Source: JAHEFX01 sp964614585 (GTDB taxonomy: Bacteria; Actinomycetota; Acidimicrobiia; Spongiisociales; JAENVV01). From it: a DNA stretch of 10,137 nt. The DNA lies in assembly GCA_964614585.1 (NCBI GenBank), contig CAZTLW010000086.1, positions 1 through 10,137 on the forward strand, given 5' to 3'. The notes beneath the pieces were generated by a model that saw nothing but the letters and a program-made list of their open reading frames with translations, did not search any database and was not told the DNA's origin. This document shows, in pieces, positions 1 through 5,503 of the stretch. The position numbers and the translations under genes are program-made. Every line of letters starts with the position of its first letter. The first letter of the stretch is position 1.

Positions 1-2
1 GC

Positions 3-69
3 ACCGCCCCCCTCCCACCGGCCTCCTGCGTCGGCCGGCGGGCCCCATCCCCCCTCCGGGGGGATCTCC
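3..69 (+). repeat. 67-bp dispersed repeat, copy 1 (hairpin end at 47-65)
   Basis: By hand alignment this stretch matches the reverse complement of 3891-3957 at 62 of 67 positions without gaps. The mismatches are at 21, 26, 30, 43 and 56. It ends in a perfect 8-bp hairpin: ATCCCCCC at 47-54, loop TCC, GGGGGGAT at 58-65. A second possible stem pairs 18-23 (CCGGCC) with 33-38 (GGCCGG). The copy sits just upstream of dnaX and may extend left beyond the window, since copy 2 continues into a longer element on the matching side. Mismatches fall at all three codon positions in the open frame, so it does not look like coding sequence. It could be a REP/MITE-type element or an intergenic terminator family. 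The hairpin lacks a T-tract. Confidence 0.8.
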
Positions 70-104
70 CAAGCCCCGCCCGAGGCCGTGTCGGGGGGCA
101 CCGC

Positions 105-110
105 TACGCT
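105..110 (+). promoter_or_regulatory. Putative -10 box (TACGCT) of a leaderless dnaX promoter
   Basis: TACGCT fits the actinobacterial TANNNT -10 pattern and lies 7 nt before the GTG at 118, so transcription would begin at or next to that start codon. No convincing -35 hexamer is visible. The same arrangement recurs upstream of ybaB, the ROK kinase and the thiolase in this window, which raises confidence that it is not chance. Confidence 0.42.
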
Positions 111-117
111 CGCCCCC

Positions 118-1884
118 GTGCCCGCCTACCAGGCCCTCTACCGCACCCATCGGCCCCAGCGGTTCGGCGACGTCGTCGGCCAGGGACACGTCACGACCAC
201 GCTCGCCCGGGAGGTGAGCGAGGGGAAGGTCGCCCACGCCTACCTCTTCGCCGGGCCCCGCGGCACCGGCAAGACCACCACTGCCCGGATCCTCGCCAAG
301 GCGCTCAACTGCCCCAACCGCTCCCCCGAGGGCGAGCCATGCGACACCTGTGACTCGTGCCTCGCGGTCGCCCGGGGCCACTCCTTCGACGTCATCGAGC
401 TCGACGCCGCCTCCCACAACTCCGTCGACGACGTGCGCGAGCTCAACATCTCCATGACCACCGTCGCCTCGGTGGGCGGGGCCTCCCGGGTCTTCATCCT
501 CGACGAGGCCCACATGCTCTCGAAGGCGGCGGCCAACGCCCTGCTCAAGACGCTCGAGGAGCCCCCGCCACACGTCCACTTCGTGCTCGCCACCACCGAG
601 CCCTATCGCCTCCTCGACACGATCCGGTCGCGCACCCAGCGCTTCGACTTCCACCCCGTCTCGCTCGAGGCCCTGGTCGGCCACCTCGACCGCATCGCCG
701 ACGCCGAGGGCTTCACCACCGACCACGACTCACTGGTGGCGGTGGCCCGCCACGCCACCGGGTCGGTGCGCGACTCGCTCTCGCTCCTCGAACAGGTGGC
801 CGCCCTCGGCGACGGCACCGTCGACCTCGCCGGCGTGCGGCGGGCGCTCGGCCTCGCCGACGTCGAGATGTTCCCGCGCCTGGCCGGAGCCATCGAGCGG
901 GCCGATGCCGGCACCGTGCTGTCCATCCTCACCGAGCTCGACGCCGAGGGCGTCGACCTCCGCCGGTTCGTCGCCGACGCCATCGGCTTCTTCCGGGGGG
1001 TGTTCCTCGCCGGGTGGGCGTCCAACGTCGAGGACCTCGTCGACGAGCCCGCCGACATCATCGAGGCGTGGCGGACCGTGGCCGACGACCTCCCCGCCGC
1101 CACGGTGCTGCGGGCGATCGACGGCCTCGGCGAGGGCCTGGTCAAGATCCGGGAGGGTCGCGAGGAGCGGCTCATGGTGGAGCTCACCCTCCTGAAGCTC
1201 GTCCGACCCGAGCTCGACATCGACGTCGACGCCCTGCGGGACCGGGTCGACCGCCTCGAGCGGGCCCTGGAGAAGCTCGCCAGTTCCCCGGCCCCGACCC
1301 CGGCTCCCGCCGTCGAGCCGGCACCGCAGCCCACGATCCCCGAGCCCGAACCGGTCGCCGACGACGCCCCCTTCGAGGCGGCCGAGCCGGCCCCGGTCGA
1401 GCCCACCGAACCCCCGCCCACCGAGCCGCCACCCGAGCCCGGACGGCTCGCCGCCACGCTCGCCGACGTGCAGCGGGTCTGGCCGCAGGTGTTCGGCGCC
1501 CTGCGCCAGCGGCTCGGCCCCCGCCGCCAGGCCCTGTTCCGGGAGGCGATGCCGGGCGCCGTTCACGAGGGCATCCTCGAGCTGTGGCTCCCGTCCCACC
1601 TCGAGTTCCACCTCGAGCAGTTGCAGGGCGACGAAGAGGTCCGCCACCTGGTGGCCGAGGAGATCGGCCGCCACCTCGACGGGGTGCCCACGGTGCGCTT
1701 CGCCGCCCGCCCCGACGACGGCACCGCCGGCCCGATGGATCGGGGGTCGGACGAGGCCGACGACACCGAGCCCCTGCCCGACAAGGAGCGGCTCGAGGAG
1801 GCGCCCGACGACGCCCACGACCCGACGGCACTCCTCGCCGAGCTCGGCGGCGAGGTCATCGAGGACGTCACGTACGACGGCTGA
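118..1884 (+). CDS. dnaX: DNA polymerase III subunit tau (clamp loader ATPase)
   Basis: This is the ATPase subunit of the replicative clamp loader, which opens and loads the beta sliding clamp at the fork and links the polymerases. In the 588-residue product the AAA+ module shows Walker A GPRGTGKT (46-53), a four-cysteine zinc module (C65, C75, C78, C81), Walker B with DEAH (129-132), the arginine-finger motif as SRT rather than SRC (171-173), and GSVRD (215-219). A Pro/Glu/Ala-rich linker spans about 390-442. A C-terminal domain follows (about 444-530), with an acidic tail ending near LLAELGGEVIEDV. I chose GTG 118 because the protein then begins MPAYQALYR, as in the family, and a TACGCT box sits 7 nt upstream. 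An in-frame GTG at 88 would add 10 residues overlapping that box. No A-rich slippery site for a gamma form was seen. It probably heads the dnaX-ybaB-recR cluster. Confidence 0.95.
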   Translation: MPAYQALYRTHRPQRFGDVVGQGHVTTTLAREVSEGKVAHAYLFAGPRGTGKTTTARILAKALNCPNRSPEGEPCDTCDSCLAVARGHSFDVIELDAASHNSVDDVRELNISMTTVASVGGASRVFILDEAHMLSKAAANALLKTLEEPPPHVHFVLATTEPYRLLDTIRSRTQRFDFHPVSLEALVGHLDRIADAEGFTTDHDSLVAVARHATGSVRDSLSLLEQVAALGDGTVDLAGVRRALGLADVEMFPRLAGAIERADAGTVLSILTELDAEGVDLRRFVADAIGFFRGVFLAGWASNVEDLVDEPADIIEAWRTVADDLPAATVLRAIDGLGEGLVKIREGREERLMVELTLLKLVRPELDIDVDALRDRVDRLERALEKLASSPAPTPAPAVEPAPQPTIPEPEPVADDAPFEAAEPAPVEPTEPPPTEPPPEPGRLAATLADVQRVWPQVFGALRQRLGPRRQALFREAMPGAVHEGILELWLPSHLEFHLEQLQGDEEVRHLVAEEIGRHLDGVPTVRFAARPDDGTAGPMDRGSDEADDTEPLPDKERLEEAPDDAHDPTALLAELGGEVIEDVTYDG

Positions 1885-1892
1885 GCCCGCCC

Positions 1893-1898
1893 TACCCT
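1893..1898 (+). promoter_or_regulatory. Putative -10 box (TACCCT) upstream of ybaB
   Basis: TACCCT lies in the 20-nt gap between the dnaX stop and the ATG at 1905, 6 nt before that ATG. This fits a leaderless internal promoter giving ybaB-recR their own transcript. No Shine-Dalgarno sequence is present in the gap, which supports leaderless or coupled translation. Confidence 0.4.
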
Positions 1899-1904
1899 TG
1901 CCCC

Positions 1905-2216
1905 ATGGACATGAACCAGATCATGGCCCAGGCCCAGCAGTTGCAGGCCCAGATGGCCGCCGCCCAGGAAGAACTCAACCAGCGGACGTTCACCGGCACG
2001 GCCGGGGGTGGGGTCGTCACGGCCACCGTGCTCGGCTCCGGTCGGGTTGTCTCGGTCGAGGTGTCGCCCGAGGTGATCGACCCGTCCGACCCCGAGATGC
2101 TCGGTGACCTCGTCACCGCGGCAGTCAACGCCGCCCTCGACGCCGCCAACGCCGCCGCCGCCGAGACCATGGGGGGCATGACCGGGGGCATGGACCTCGG
2201 CGGTCTCCTCGGCTGA
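1905..2216 (+). CDS. ybaB: YbaB/EbfC family nucleoid-associated protein
   Basis: A 103-residue protein of the YbaB/EbfC family, small dimeric DNA-binding proteins that coat the nucleoid and are almost always encoded between dnaX and recR. The start MDMNQIMAQAQQLQAQM is the typical amphipathic helix. It is followed by a central beta region (about 27-58, GTAGGGVVTATV...VVSVEVSPEVIDP) and an Ala-rich helix (about 62-87). The C-terminus is a Gly/Met-rich tail (MGGMTGGMDLGGLLG), presumably flexible. A second ATG two codons downstream (1911) is possible, but MDMNQ is usual for actinobacterial members. The stop overlaps the recR start by one base (TGATG), so recR is probably translationally coupled to it. 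Confidence 0.93.
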   Translation: MDMNQIMAQAQQLQAQMAAAQEELNQRTFTGTAGGGVVTATVLGSGRVVSVEVSPEVIDPSDPEMLGDLVTAAVNAALDAANAAAAETMGGMTGGMDLGGLLG

Positions 2217-2818
2217 TGTTCGAGGGCCCGGTCCAGCGGCTCATCGACGAGCTCGCCCGGCTCCCCGGCGTCGGCCGCAAGTCCGCCCAGCGCCTCGCCT
2301 TCCACCTGCTCAACACCGACGAGGTCGACGCCCGTCGGCTCGCCCAGGCGATCGTCGAGTTGCGCGAGCAGGTGCGGCTCTGCAATCGGTGCTTCAACGT
2401 CACCGCCGAGGAGGAGTGCGCCATCTGCCGGGACCTCCGTCGTGACCCCACCATCCTCTGCGTCGTGGAGCGGGCCCAGGACATCATCGTCATCGAGAAG
2501 ACCCAGGAGTTCCGGGGCCGCTACCACGTGCTCGGCGGCCACCTCTCCCCGATCGACGGGATCGGACCCGACCAGCTCACCCTCGCGGAGTTGGAGCGGC
2601 GCATCCCCACCGAGGGCGTCAAGGAGCTCATCGTCGCCACCAACCCCACCCTCGAGGGCGACACGACCGCCATGTGGATCGCCCGCAAGGTGAAGGACCT
2701 CGGTATCTCGGTGACCCGCCTCGCCTCGGGCCTGCCGGTGGGCGGCGACCTCGACTACGCCGACGAGATGACCCTCGGCCGGGCGCTGCGGGGCCGCATG
2801 GAGATCCCGACCGGCTGA
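2216..2818 (+). CDS. recR: Recombination mediator protein RecR
   Basis: RecR acts with RecO (and RecF) to load RecA at single-stranded gaps during recombinational repair. The 200-residue length is typical. Visible in order: an N-terminal helix-hairpin-helix (about 8-30, with LPGVGRKSAQRLAFHLL), a C4 zinc finger (C56, C59, C68, C71), a Toprim domain starting near residue 80 (VVERAQDIIVIEK, then GGHLSPIDGIGP), and the Walker B-like region with EGDTTAMWIARK. The C-terminus has GLPVGGDLDYADEMTLGRAL, a family signature. The ATG shares one base with the ybaB stop, and no separate Shine-Dalgarno is seen. All key residues are intact. Confidence 0.97.
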   Translation: MFEGPVQRLIDELARLPGVGRKSAQRLAFHLLNTDEVDARRLAQAIVELREQVRLCNRCFNVTAEEECAICRDLRRDPTILCVVERAQDIIVIEKTQEFRGRYHVLGGHLSPIDGIGPDQLTLAELERRIPTEGVKELIVATNPTLEGDTTAMWIARKVKDLGISVTRLASGLPVGGDLDYADEMTLGRALRGRMEIPTG

Positions 2819-2820
2819 CC

Positions 2821-3888
2821 GTGCGGGTCCTCCTCGTCTCCCCCTACCACGGGGGCTCCCACGCCGCCTGGGCCGAGGGCTTCGCCCGCCACAGCCGCCA
2901 CGACGTCACCCTCCTCACGGCGCCGGCCCGCTTCTGGAAGTGGCGGATGTTCGGGGCGGCCACCACCCTCGCCCGGCAGGTCGCCGAACCGGCCGACGTC
3001 GTCGTCGCCACCGACATGGTCGACCTGCCCGCCTTTCTCGGCCGGGCCCGGCGGACGCTCGGCGACGTCCCAGCCGTGCTCTACCTCCACGAGAACCAAC
3101 TCACCTACCCGGTCGCCGAGGGCGCCCCAGACGACGCGTCGTATGGGTTCCTGAACTGGCGGTCGATGGAGACGGCCGACGCGATCTGGGCCAACAGCGC
3201 CTTCCACCGCGACCAGGTGGCGGACGCCCTGCCCCGGCTCCTGCGCCGGTTCCCCGACGAGCGCCACGACGGCTGGGTCGACGAGGTCCTCGCCCGCACC
3301 GAGGTCGTGCCCGTGGGCGTCGAGGTCGCCGACCTGCCCACGGGGCCGAAGGCCGACCCCCCGCTCGTGGTCTGGAATCACCGGTGGGAGTACGACAAGG
3401 ACCCCGACGCCTTCTTCGCCGCCCTCGACGCGGTGGCCGACCTCGACTGGCGCCTGGCGCTGGTCGGGGAGTCGTTCCGCAACGAGCCCACCGAGTTCGA
3501 GGCAGCCCGGGTTCGGTGGGCCGACCGTCTCGTCGCCTGGGGCCACGCCCCCCGGGCCGAGTACGCCCGCCTCCTCGGCGAGGCCACCGTCGCCGTGTCG
3601 ACGGCCCGCCACGAGTTCTTCGGGATCGCCATGGTCGAGGCGGCCGCCGCCGGCGCGGTGCCCCTCGTCCCGAACCGGTTGTCGTACCCGAGCGTGTTCC
3701 CCGAGCACTTCCACGAGGCGGTCCTCCACGACGACCTCGCGACCCGGTTGCGCGAAGTGCTCACCGCCCCGGCCACGGCATTGGCGGCGGTCGACGGCCT
3801 CGCCGCCGAGATGCGATCGACCTACGGCTGGGAGTCACTGGCCCCCGACTACGACGATCGGCTGGATGCCCTGGTCGCGAGCCACTGA
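2821..3888 (+). CDS. DUF3524/GTDC1-type glycosyltransferase (tRNA-queuosine mannosyltransferase-like)
   Basis: A 355-residue GT-B glycosyltransferase resembling the DUF3524 family, whose animal member GTDC1 (QTMAN) transfers mannose to queuosine in tRNA-Asp. The N-terminal half starts MRVLLVSPYHGGSHAAW, with the PYHGGSH signature (8-14), and carries HENQLTYP (90-97) and NWRSMETADAIWANSAFH (112-129). The C-terminal half has WNHRWEYDK (185-193), close to the WNHRWEHDK block of GTDC1, and a GT4-like donor site S-TARHEFFGIAMVEA (260-274). There is no signal peptide or membrane segment, so it is presumably cytoplasmic. It starts with GTG 2 nt after the recR stop with no clear Shine-Dalgarno, suggesting coupling. 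The fold assignment is confident. The tRNA-Q substrate is inferred from family, and no queuosine genes lie in the window. Confidence 0.82.
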   Translation: MRVLLVSPYHGGSHAAWAEGFARHSRHDVTLLTAPARFWKWRMFGAATTLARQVAEPADVVVATDMVDLPAFLGRARRTLGDVPAVLYLHENQLTYPVAEGAPDDASYGFLNWRSMETADAIWANSAFHRDQVADALPRLLRRFPDERHDGWVDEVLARTEVVPVGVEVADLPTGPKADPPLVVWNHRWEYDKDPDAFFAALDAVADLDWRLALVGESFRNEPTEFEAARVRWADRLVAWGHAPRAEYARLLGEATVAVSTARHEFFGIAMVEAAAAGAVPLVPNRLSYPSVFPEHFHEAVLHDDLATRLREVLTAPATALAAVDGLAAEMRSTYGWESLAPDYDDRLDALVASH

Positions 3889-3890
3889 TT

Positions 3891-3957
3891 GGAGATCCCC
3901 CCGAAGGGGGGATGGGCCCCGCCGGCCGAGGCACGAGGTCGGTGGGAGGGGGGCGGT
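3891..3957 (-). repeat. 67-bp dispersed repeat, copy 2 (inverted relative to copy 1)
   Basis: This is the reverse complement of 3-69 with 5 substitutions and no gaps. The 8-bp hairpin stem is unchanged between copies, while the loop differs (GAA here against GGA for copy 1 read on the same strand). It begins 2 nt after the stop codon of the glycosyltransferase gene. The segment 3941-3956 is G-rich on the + strand (GGTGGGAGGGGGGCGG) and might form a G-quadruplex. Confidence 0.8.
3895..3913. terminator. GC-rich hairpin directly after the DUF3524 gene, terminator-like
   Basis: ATCCCCCC, loop GAA, GGGGGGAT forms a perfect 8-bp stem starting 6 nt after the stop codon at 3888. There is no T-tract, so if it terminates transcription it would be of the I-shaped type reported for actinobacteria. 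It is also the left end of the repeat element, so termination may be incidental. Confidence 0.4.
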
Positions 3958-4110
3958 TCCAGAGGGCGGCGAGAGGTCCTTCGACGTGGCTCTTCCGAGT
4001 GCGATGCGGGTCCCCCAACCGACCGCTGGTCGGCGCACTTCCCCCCTAGCGGGGGGATTCCAAGGATTTCAGTGGCAGTTCCCTAGCTGGTGTCGCCCCA
4101 ACCGGTCCCG

Positions 4111-4140
4111 TGGTTCCGTGGTTCCGCGGTTCGGGTTCGG
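4111..4140 (+). repeat. Degenerate 8-nt tandem repeat (TGGTTCCG)
   Basis: TGGTTCCG occurs twice head to tail (4111-4118, 4119-4126), followed by CGGTTCGG (4127-4134) and a shortened GTTCGG (4135-4140). The array runs directly into the palindrome at 4138. It is non-coding and lies in the convergent intergenic gap. It may be replication slippage or a protein-binding array. Confidence 0.55.
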
Positions 4141-4157
4141 CGGGCGATCGCCCGCCG
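4138..4157. terminator. 20-bp perfect palindrome, likely terminator of the minus-strand kinase/transporter operon
   Basis: CGGCGGGCGA is followed immediately by its exact reverse complement. The palindrome lies 12 nt beyond the stop codon (4170-4172) of the minus-strand YdcZ-like gene, the expected place for a terminator. It has no T-tract on either strand. As DNA it could equally be a dimeric regulator site, but its position after the operon favours termination. Confidence 0.5.
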
Positions 4158-4169
4158 AGGTCCCGCCGC

Positions 4170-4604
4170 TCACCGGATCACGAGCCACGCCCCGAGCGCC
4201 ACCAGGGCCAGGCCGGCCAACCGGGTGGGGTCGGCCGAGCGCTGGATGGCGCCCAACCAGCCGAACTGCTCGAGCACCACCGCCACCGCCAACTGCGCGC
4301 CGATGATGATCGTGAGCGTCGGCGTGATGCCGATGCGGGGCACCGCGAAGGCGAGGCCGGAGACGAGCACGAGCCCGGCGACGCCGCCGAGCCACGCCCA
4401 CCAGGGGACCTCCCGCCACGCCGACAGGTCGGGTCGCAGCGCCACCAGCAGCACCAGGCCGACCAGCCCGCCCGACAGGAAGGTCAGCGAGCCGGCGGCG
4501 AGCGTCCCGAGCCGGGCGTCCAACGCCCCCAGCATCTGCGACTGCAGCGTCACCATCACCCCGGTGACGATGGCGACGCCGACGACGAGACCGACGCCGC
4601 TCAC
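4170..4604 (-). CDS. YdcZ/DUF606-type DMT superfamily membrane transporter
   Basis: A 144-residue, very hydrophobic protein with about five membrane segments, matching the half-size YdcZ/DUF606 branch of the drug/metabolite transporter superfamily. Family-like features are the opening VGVAIVTGVMVTLQSQMLG, FLSGGLVGLVLLVAL, WWAWLGGVAGLVLVSGLAFAVP, the block GITPTLTIIIGAQLAVAVVLEQFGWLG, and the C-terminal RLAGLALVALGAWLVIR. The GTG start overlaps the stop of the upstream ROK kinase gene by 3 bases (GTGA), indicating translational coupling. Much longer open frames here run through the kinase gene in the wrong frame. Substrate unknown. The pairing with a sugar kinase suggests sugar or sugar-derivative transport, but that is inference. 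Half-size members are thought to work as dimers. Confidence 0.8.
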   Translation of the reverse strand: MSGVGLVVGVAIVTGVMVTLQSQMLGALDARLGTLAAGSLTFLSGGLVGLVLLVALRPDLSAWREVPWWAWLGGVAGLVLVSGLAFAVPRIGITPTLTIIIGAQLAVAVVLEQFGWLGAIQRSADPTRLAGLALVALGAWLVIR

Positions 4605-5458
4605 GCCACGTCCTCCGCCAGGCAGAGCGCCCCGACGAGCCCGGCGTCGCCGCCGAGCGCCGGCGGGACCACGAACCCGGGGCCGTGCTCGGGGTGGGTG
4701 CCGTAGTCGGCCAGCAGGTCGACCATCGCCGTCCGCACCCGCTCTGCCAGGCCGTCGATGAGGCCGATCCCGCCCCCGATGACGATGCGGTCGGGGGCGA
4801 CCGTGTAGACGAGGTCGGCGAGTGCCGCCGCCAGCGGCGGCACCACGGCGTCGAGCACGGCCGCGTCGCCCACCTCCTCGGCCGGGCGGCCGAAGCGGGC
4901 GGCGAGGGCCGGGCCGCACACGAGGCCCTCGAGGCAGTCGCCGTGGAACGGGCAGGCGCCGGGGAACGAGTCGGCCGGATCCCGCCGAGGGCGGACGTGG
5001 CCCATCTCGGGGTGGCCGAGGCCCGGTGTGGGTCGGCCGTCGACGAGCAGGCCGCCGCCGAGCCCGGTCCCGATGGTGAGGTAGACGAGCACCGAGGCAT
5101 CCCGTCCGGCGCCATGGCGGTGCTCGCCGAACCCGGCGCCGTTGACGTCGGTCTCCCACGCCACCGGGGCACCGGCGGCGGCCGCGATGGGTCCGACGAC
5201 GTCGACACCCGACCAGCCGGGCTTCGGGGTGGTGGTGATCCACCCCCACCGCTCGCGGCCGCGACGGCGTTCGATCGGCCCGAACGAGGCGATGCCGACG
5301 GCGTCGACGGGCCCGACCCCCGCCAACCAGGCGGTGACGGCGCCGAGGGTCTCGGCGGGCGTCGTCGTGGGGATGCGGACCCGGCCGCCGACCTCGGTGG
5401 GCGACGCCCCGACGCCGCAGACGACCTTGGTCCCGCCCATCTCGATCCCGGCCAACAT
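4601..5458 (-). CDS. ROK family sugar kinase, probable fructokinase
   Basis: A 285-residue cytoplasmic ROK-family kinase that would phosphorylate a hexose with ATP. Motifs in order: phosphate-binding GIEMGGTK (4-11), catalytic-region TDVNGAGFGEHRHGAG (103-118, proposed base D104), adenosine-site IGTGLGGGLLVDG (129-141), GHPEMGH (148-154), zinc-binding CPFHGDCLEGL (169-179, with H154, C169, H172 and C175 as likely ligands), and a C-terminal IVIGGGIGL. The CxxHxxC zinc loop with HPEMGH is typical of the bacterial fructokinase subgroup rather than the CxCGxxGCxE form of glucokinases and repressors. No N-terminal helix-turn-helix is present, so it is a kinase and not a ROK repressor. ATG start, no Shine-Dalgarno; a TACCCT box 7 nt upstream suggests leaderless mRNA. 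The next gene overlaps its stop. Exact sugar uncertain. Confidence 0.88.
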   Translation of the reverse strand: MLAGIEMGGTKVVCGVGASPTEVGGRVRIPTTTPAETLGAVTAWLAGVGPVDAVGIASFGPIERRRGRERWGWITTTPKPGWSGVDVVGPIAAAAGAPVAWETDVNGAGFGEHRHGAGRDASVLVYLTIGTGLGGGLLVDGRPTPGLGHPEMGHVRPRRDPADSFPGACPFHGDCLEGLVCGPALAARFGRPAEEVGDAAVLDAVVPPLAAALADLVYTVAPDRIVIGGGIGLIDGLAERVRTAMVDLLADYGTHPEHGPGFVVPPALGGDAGLVGALCLAEDVA

Positions 5459-5465
5459 GTCTGGC

Positions 5466-5471
5466 AGGGTA
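5466..5471 (-). promoter_or_regulatory. Putative -10 box (TACCCT) of the leaderless ROK kinase promoter
   Basis: Read on the minus strand, TACCCT ends 7 nt before the kinase ATG. It lies in a 45-bp divergent gap and overlaps the place where the -35 of the opposing thiolase promoter would fall, so the two promoters may compete. No ribosome binding site is present. Confidence 0.45.
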
Positions 5472-5489
5472 CGCCCCGTCGGGACGTCG

Positions 5490-5495
5490 TAGGCT
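5490..5495 (+). promoter_or_regulatory. Putative -10 box (TAGGCT) of the thiolase-glpX promoter
   Basis: TAGGCT precedes the thiolase ATG by 8 nt, consistent with a leaderless or near-leaderless transcript. No recognisable -35 or Shine-Dalgarno is seen. It faces away from the kinase promoter 18 bp to the left. Confidence 0.4.
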
Positions 5496-5503
5496 CTCGG
5501 GCC

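Larger units (their letters stand above)
3889..4063. mobile_element. Hairpin-ended inverted-repeat element (MITE/REP-like), non-coding
   Basis: The ends are imperfect inverted repeats: TTGGAGATCCCCCCG at the left, and TTGGAATCCCCCCG on the opposite strand at the right (ending 4063). Each end folds on itself. The left stem is 3895-3902 with 3906-3913 (8 bp, loop GAA). The right stem is 4040-4046 with 4051-4057 (7 bp, loop TAGC). A small internal hairpin pairs CCGACC (4019-4024) with GGTCGG (4028-4033). Outside the ends, GCCACTGA at 3881-3888, which includes the upstream stop codon, is matched in inverted form at 4069-4076. No transposase is encoded. The left third is the 67-bp repeat. It could instead be a pair of bidirectional terminators between convergent genes. 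Confidence 0.5.

Noticed and set aside
1..87. SRP RNA (ffs) or tRNA-Ser gene, often found upstream of dnaX
   Set aside because: The conserved SRP core (GGTCCGGAAGGAAGCA-like) and any cloverleaf are absent; the stretch is the 67-bp repeat. Such a gene could lie further left, outside the window.
730..1818. Long antisense open frame across dnaX
   Set aside because: Low-complexity Gly/Val/Glu-rich shadow of the dnaX codons with no recognisable domain.
357..2216. A 619-codon open frame linking an alternate dnaX frame to ybaB, as if a frameshift made a DnaX-YbaB fusion
   Set aside because: The upstream part is an Arg/Pro-rich shadow typical of GC-rich DNA, dnaX is intact in its own frame, and no slippery sequence was seen.
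3761..4018. Small protein encoded across the repeat on the minus strand (RPAGPIPP-like peptide also readable in copy 1)
   Set aside because: Substitutions between the two copies hit all codon positions and mostly change residues, the opposite of what a conserved coding sequence would show.
3958..4076. tRNA or tRNA remnant in the intergenic element (TTGGAATCC resembles a T-arm)
   Set aside because: No acceptor stem, D-arm, anticodon arm or CCA end could be assembled on either strand.
3889..4169. CRISPR array or phage attachment site
   Set aside because: No regularly spaced repeats with unique spacers, no cas genes, and no integrase nearby.
4685..5503. N-terminal extension of the thiolase in the same frame
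   Set aside because: It lies antisense to the kinase gene, has no family similarity, and the thiolase core begins precisely at the ATG 5504.
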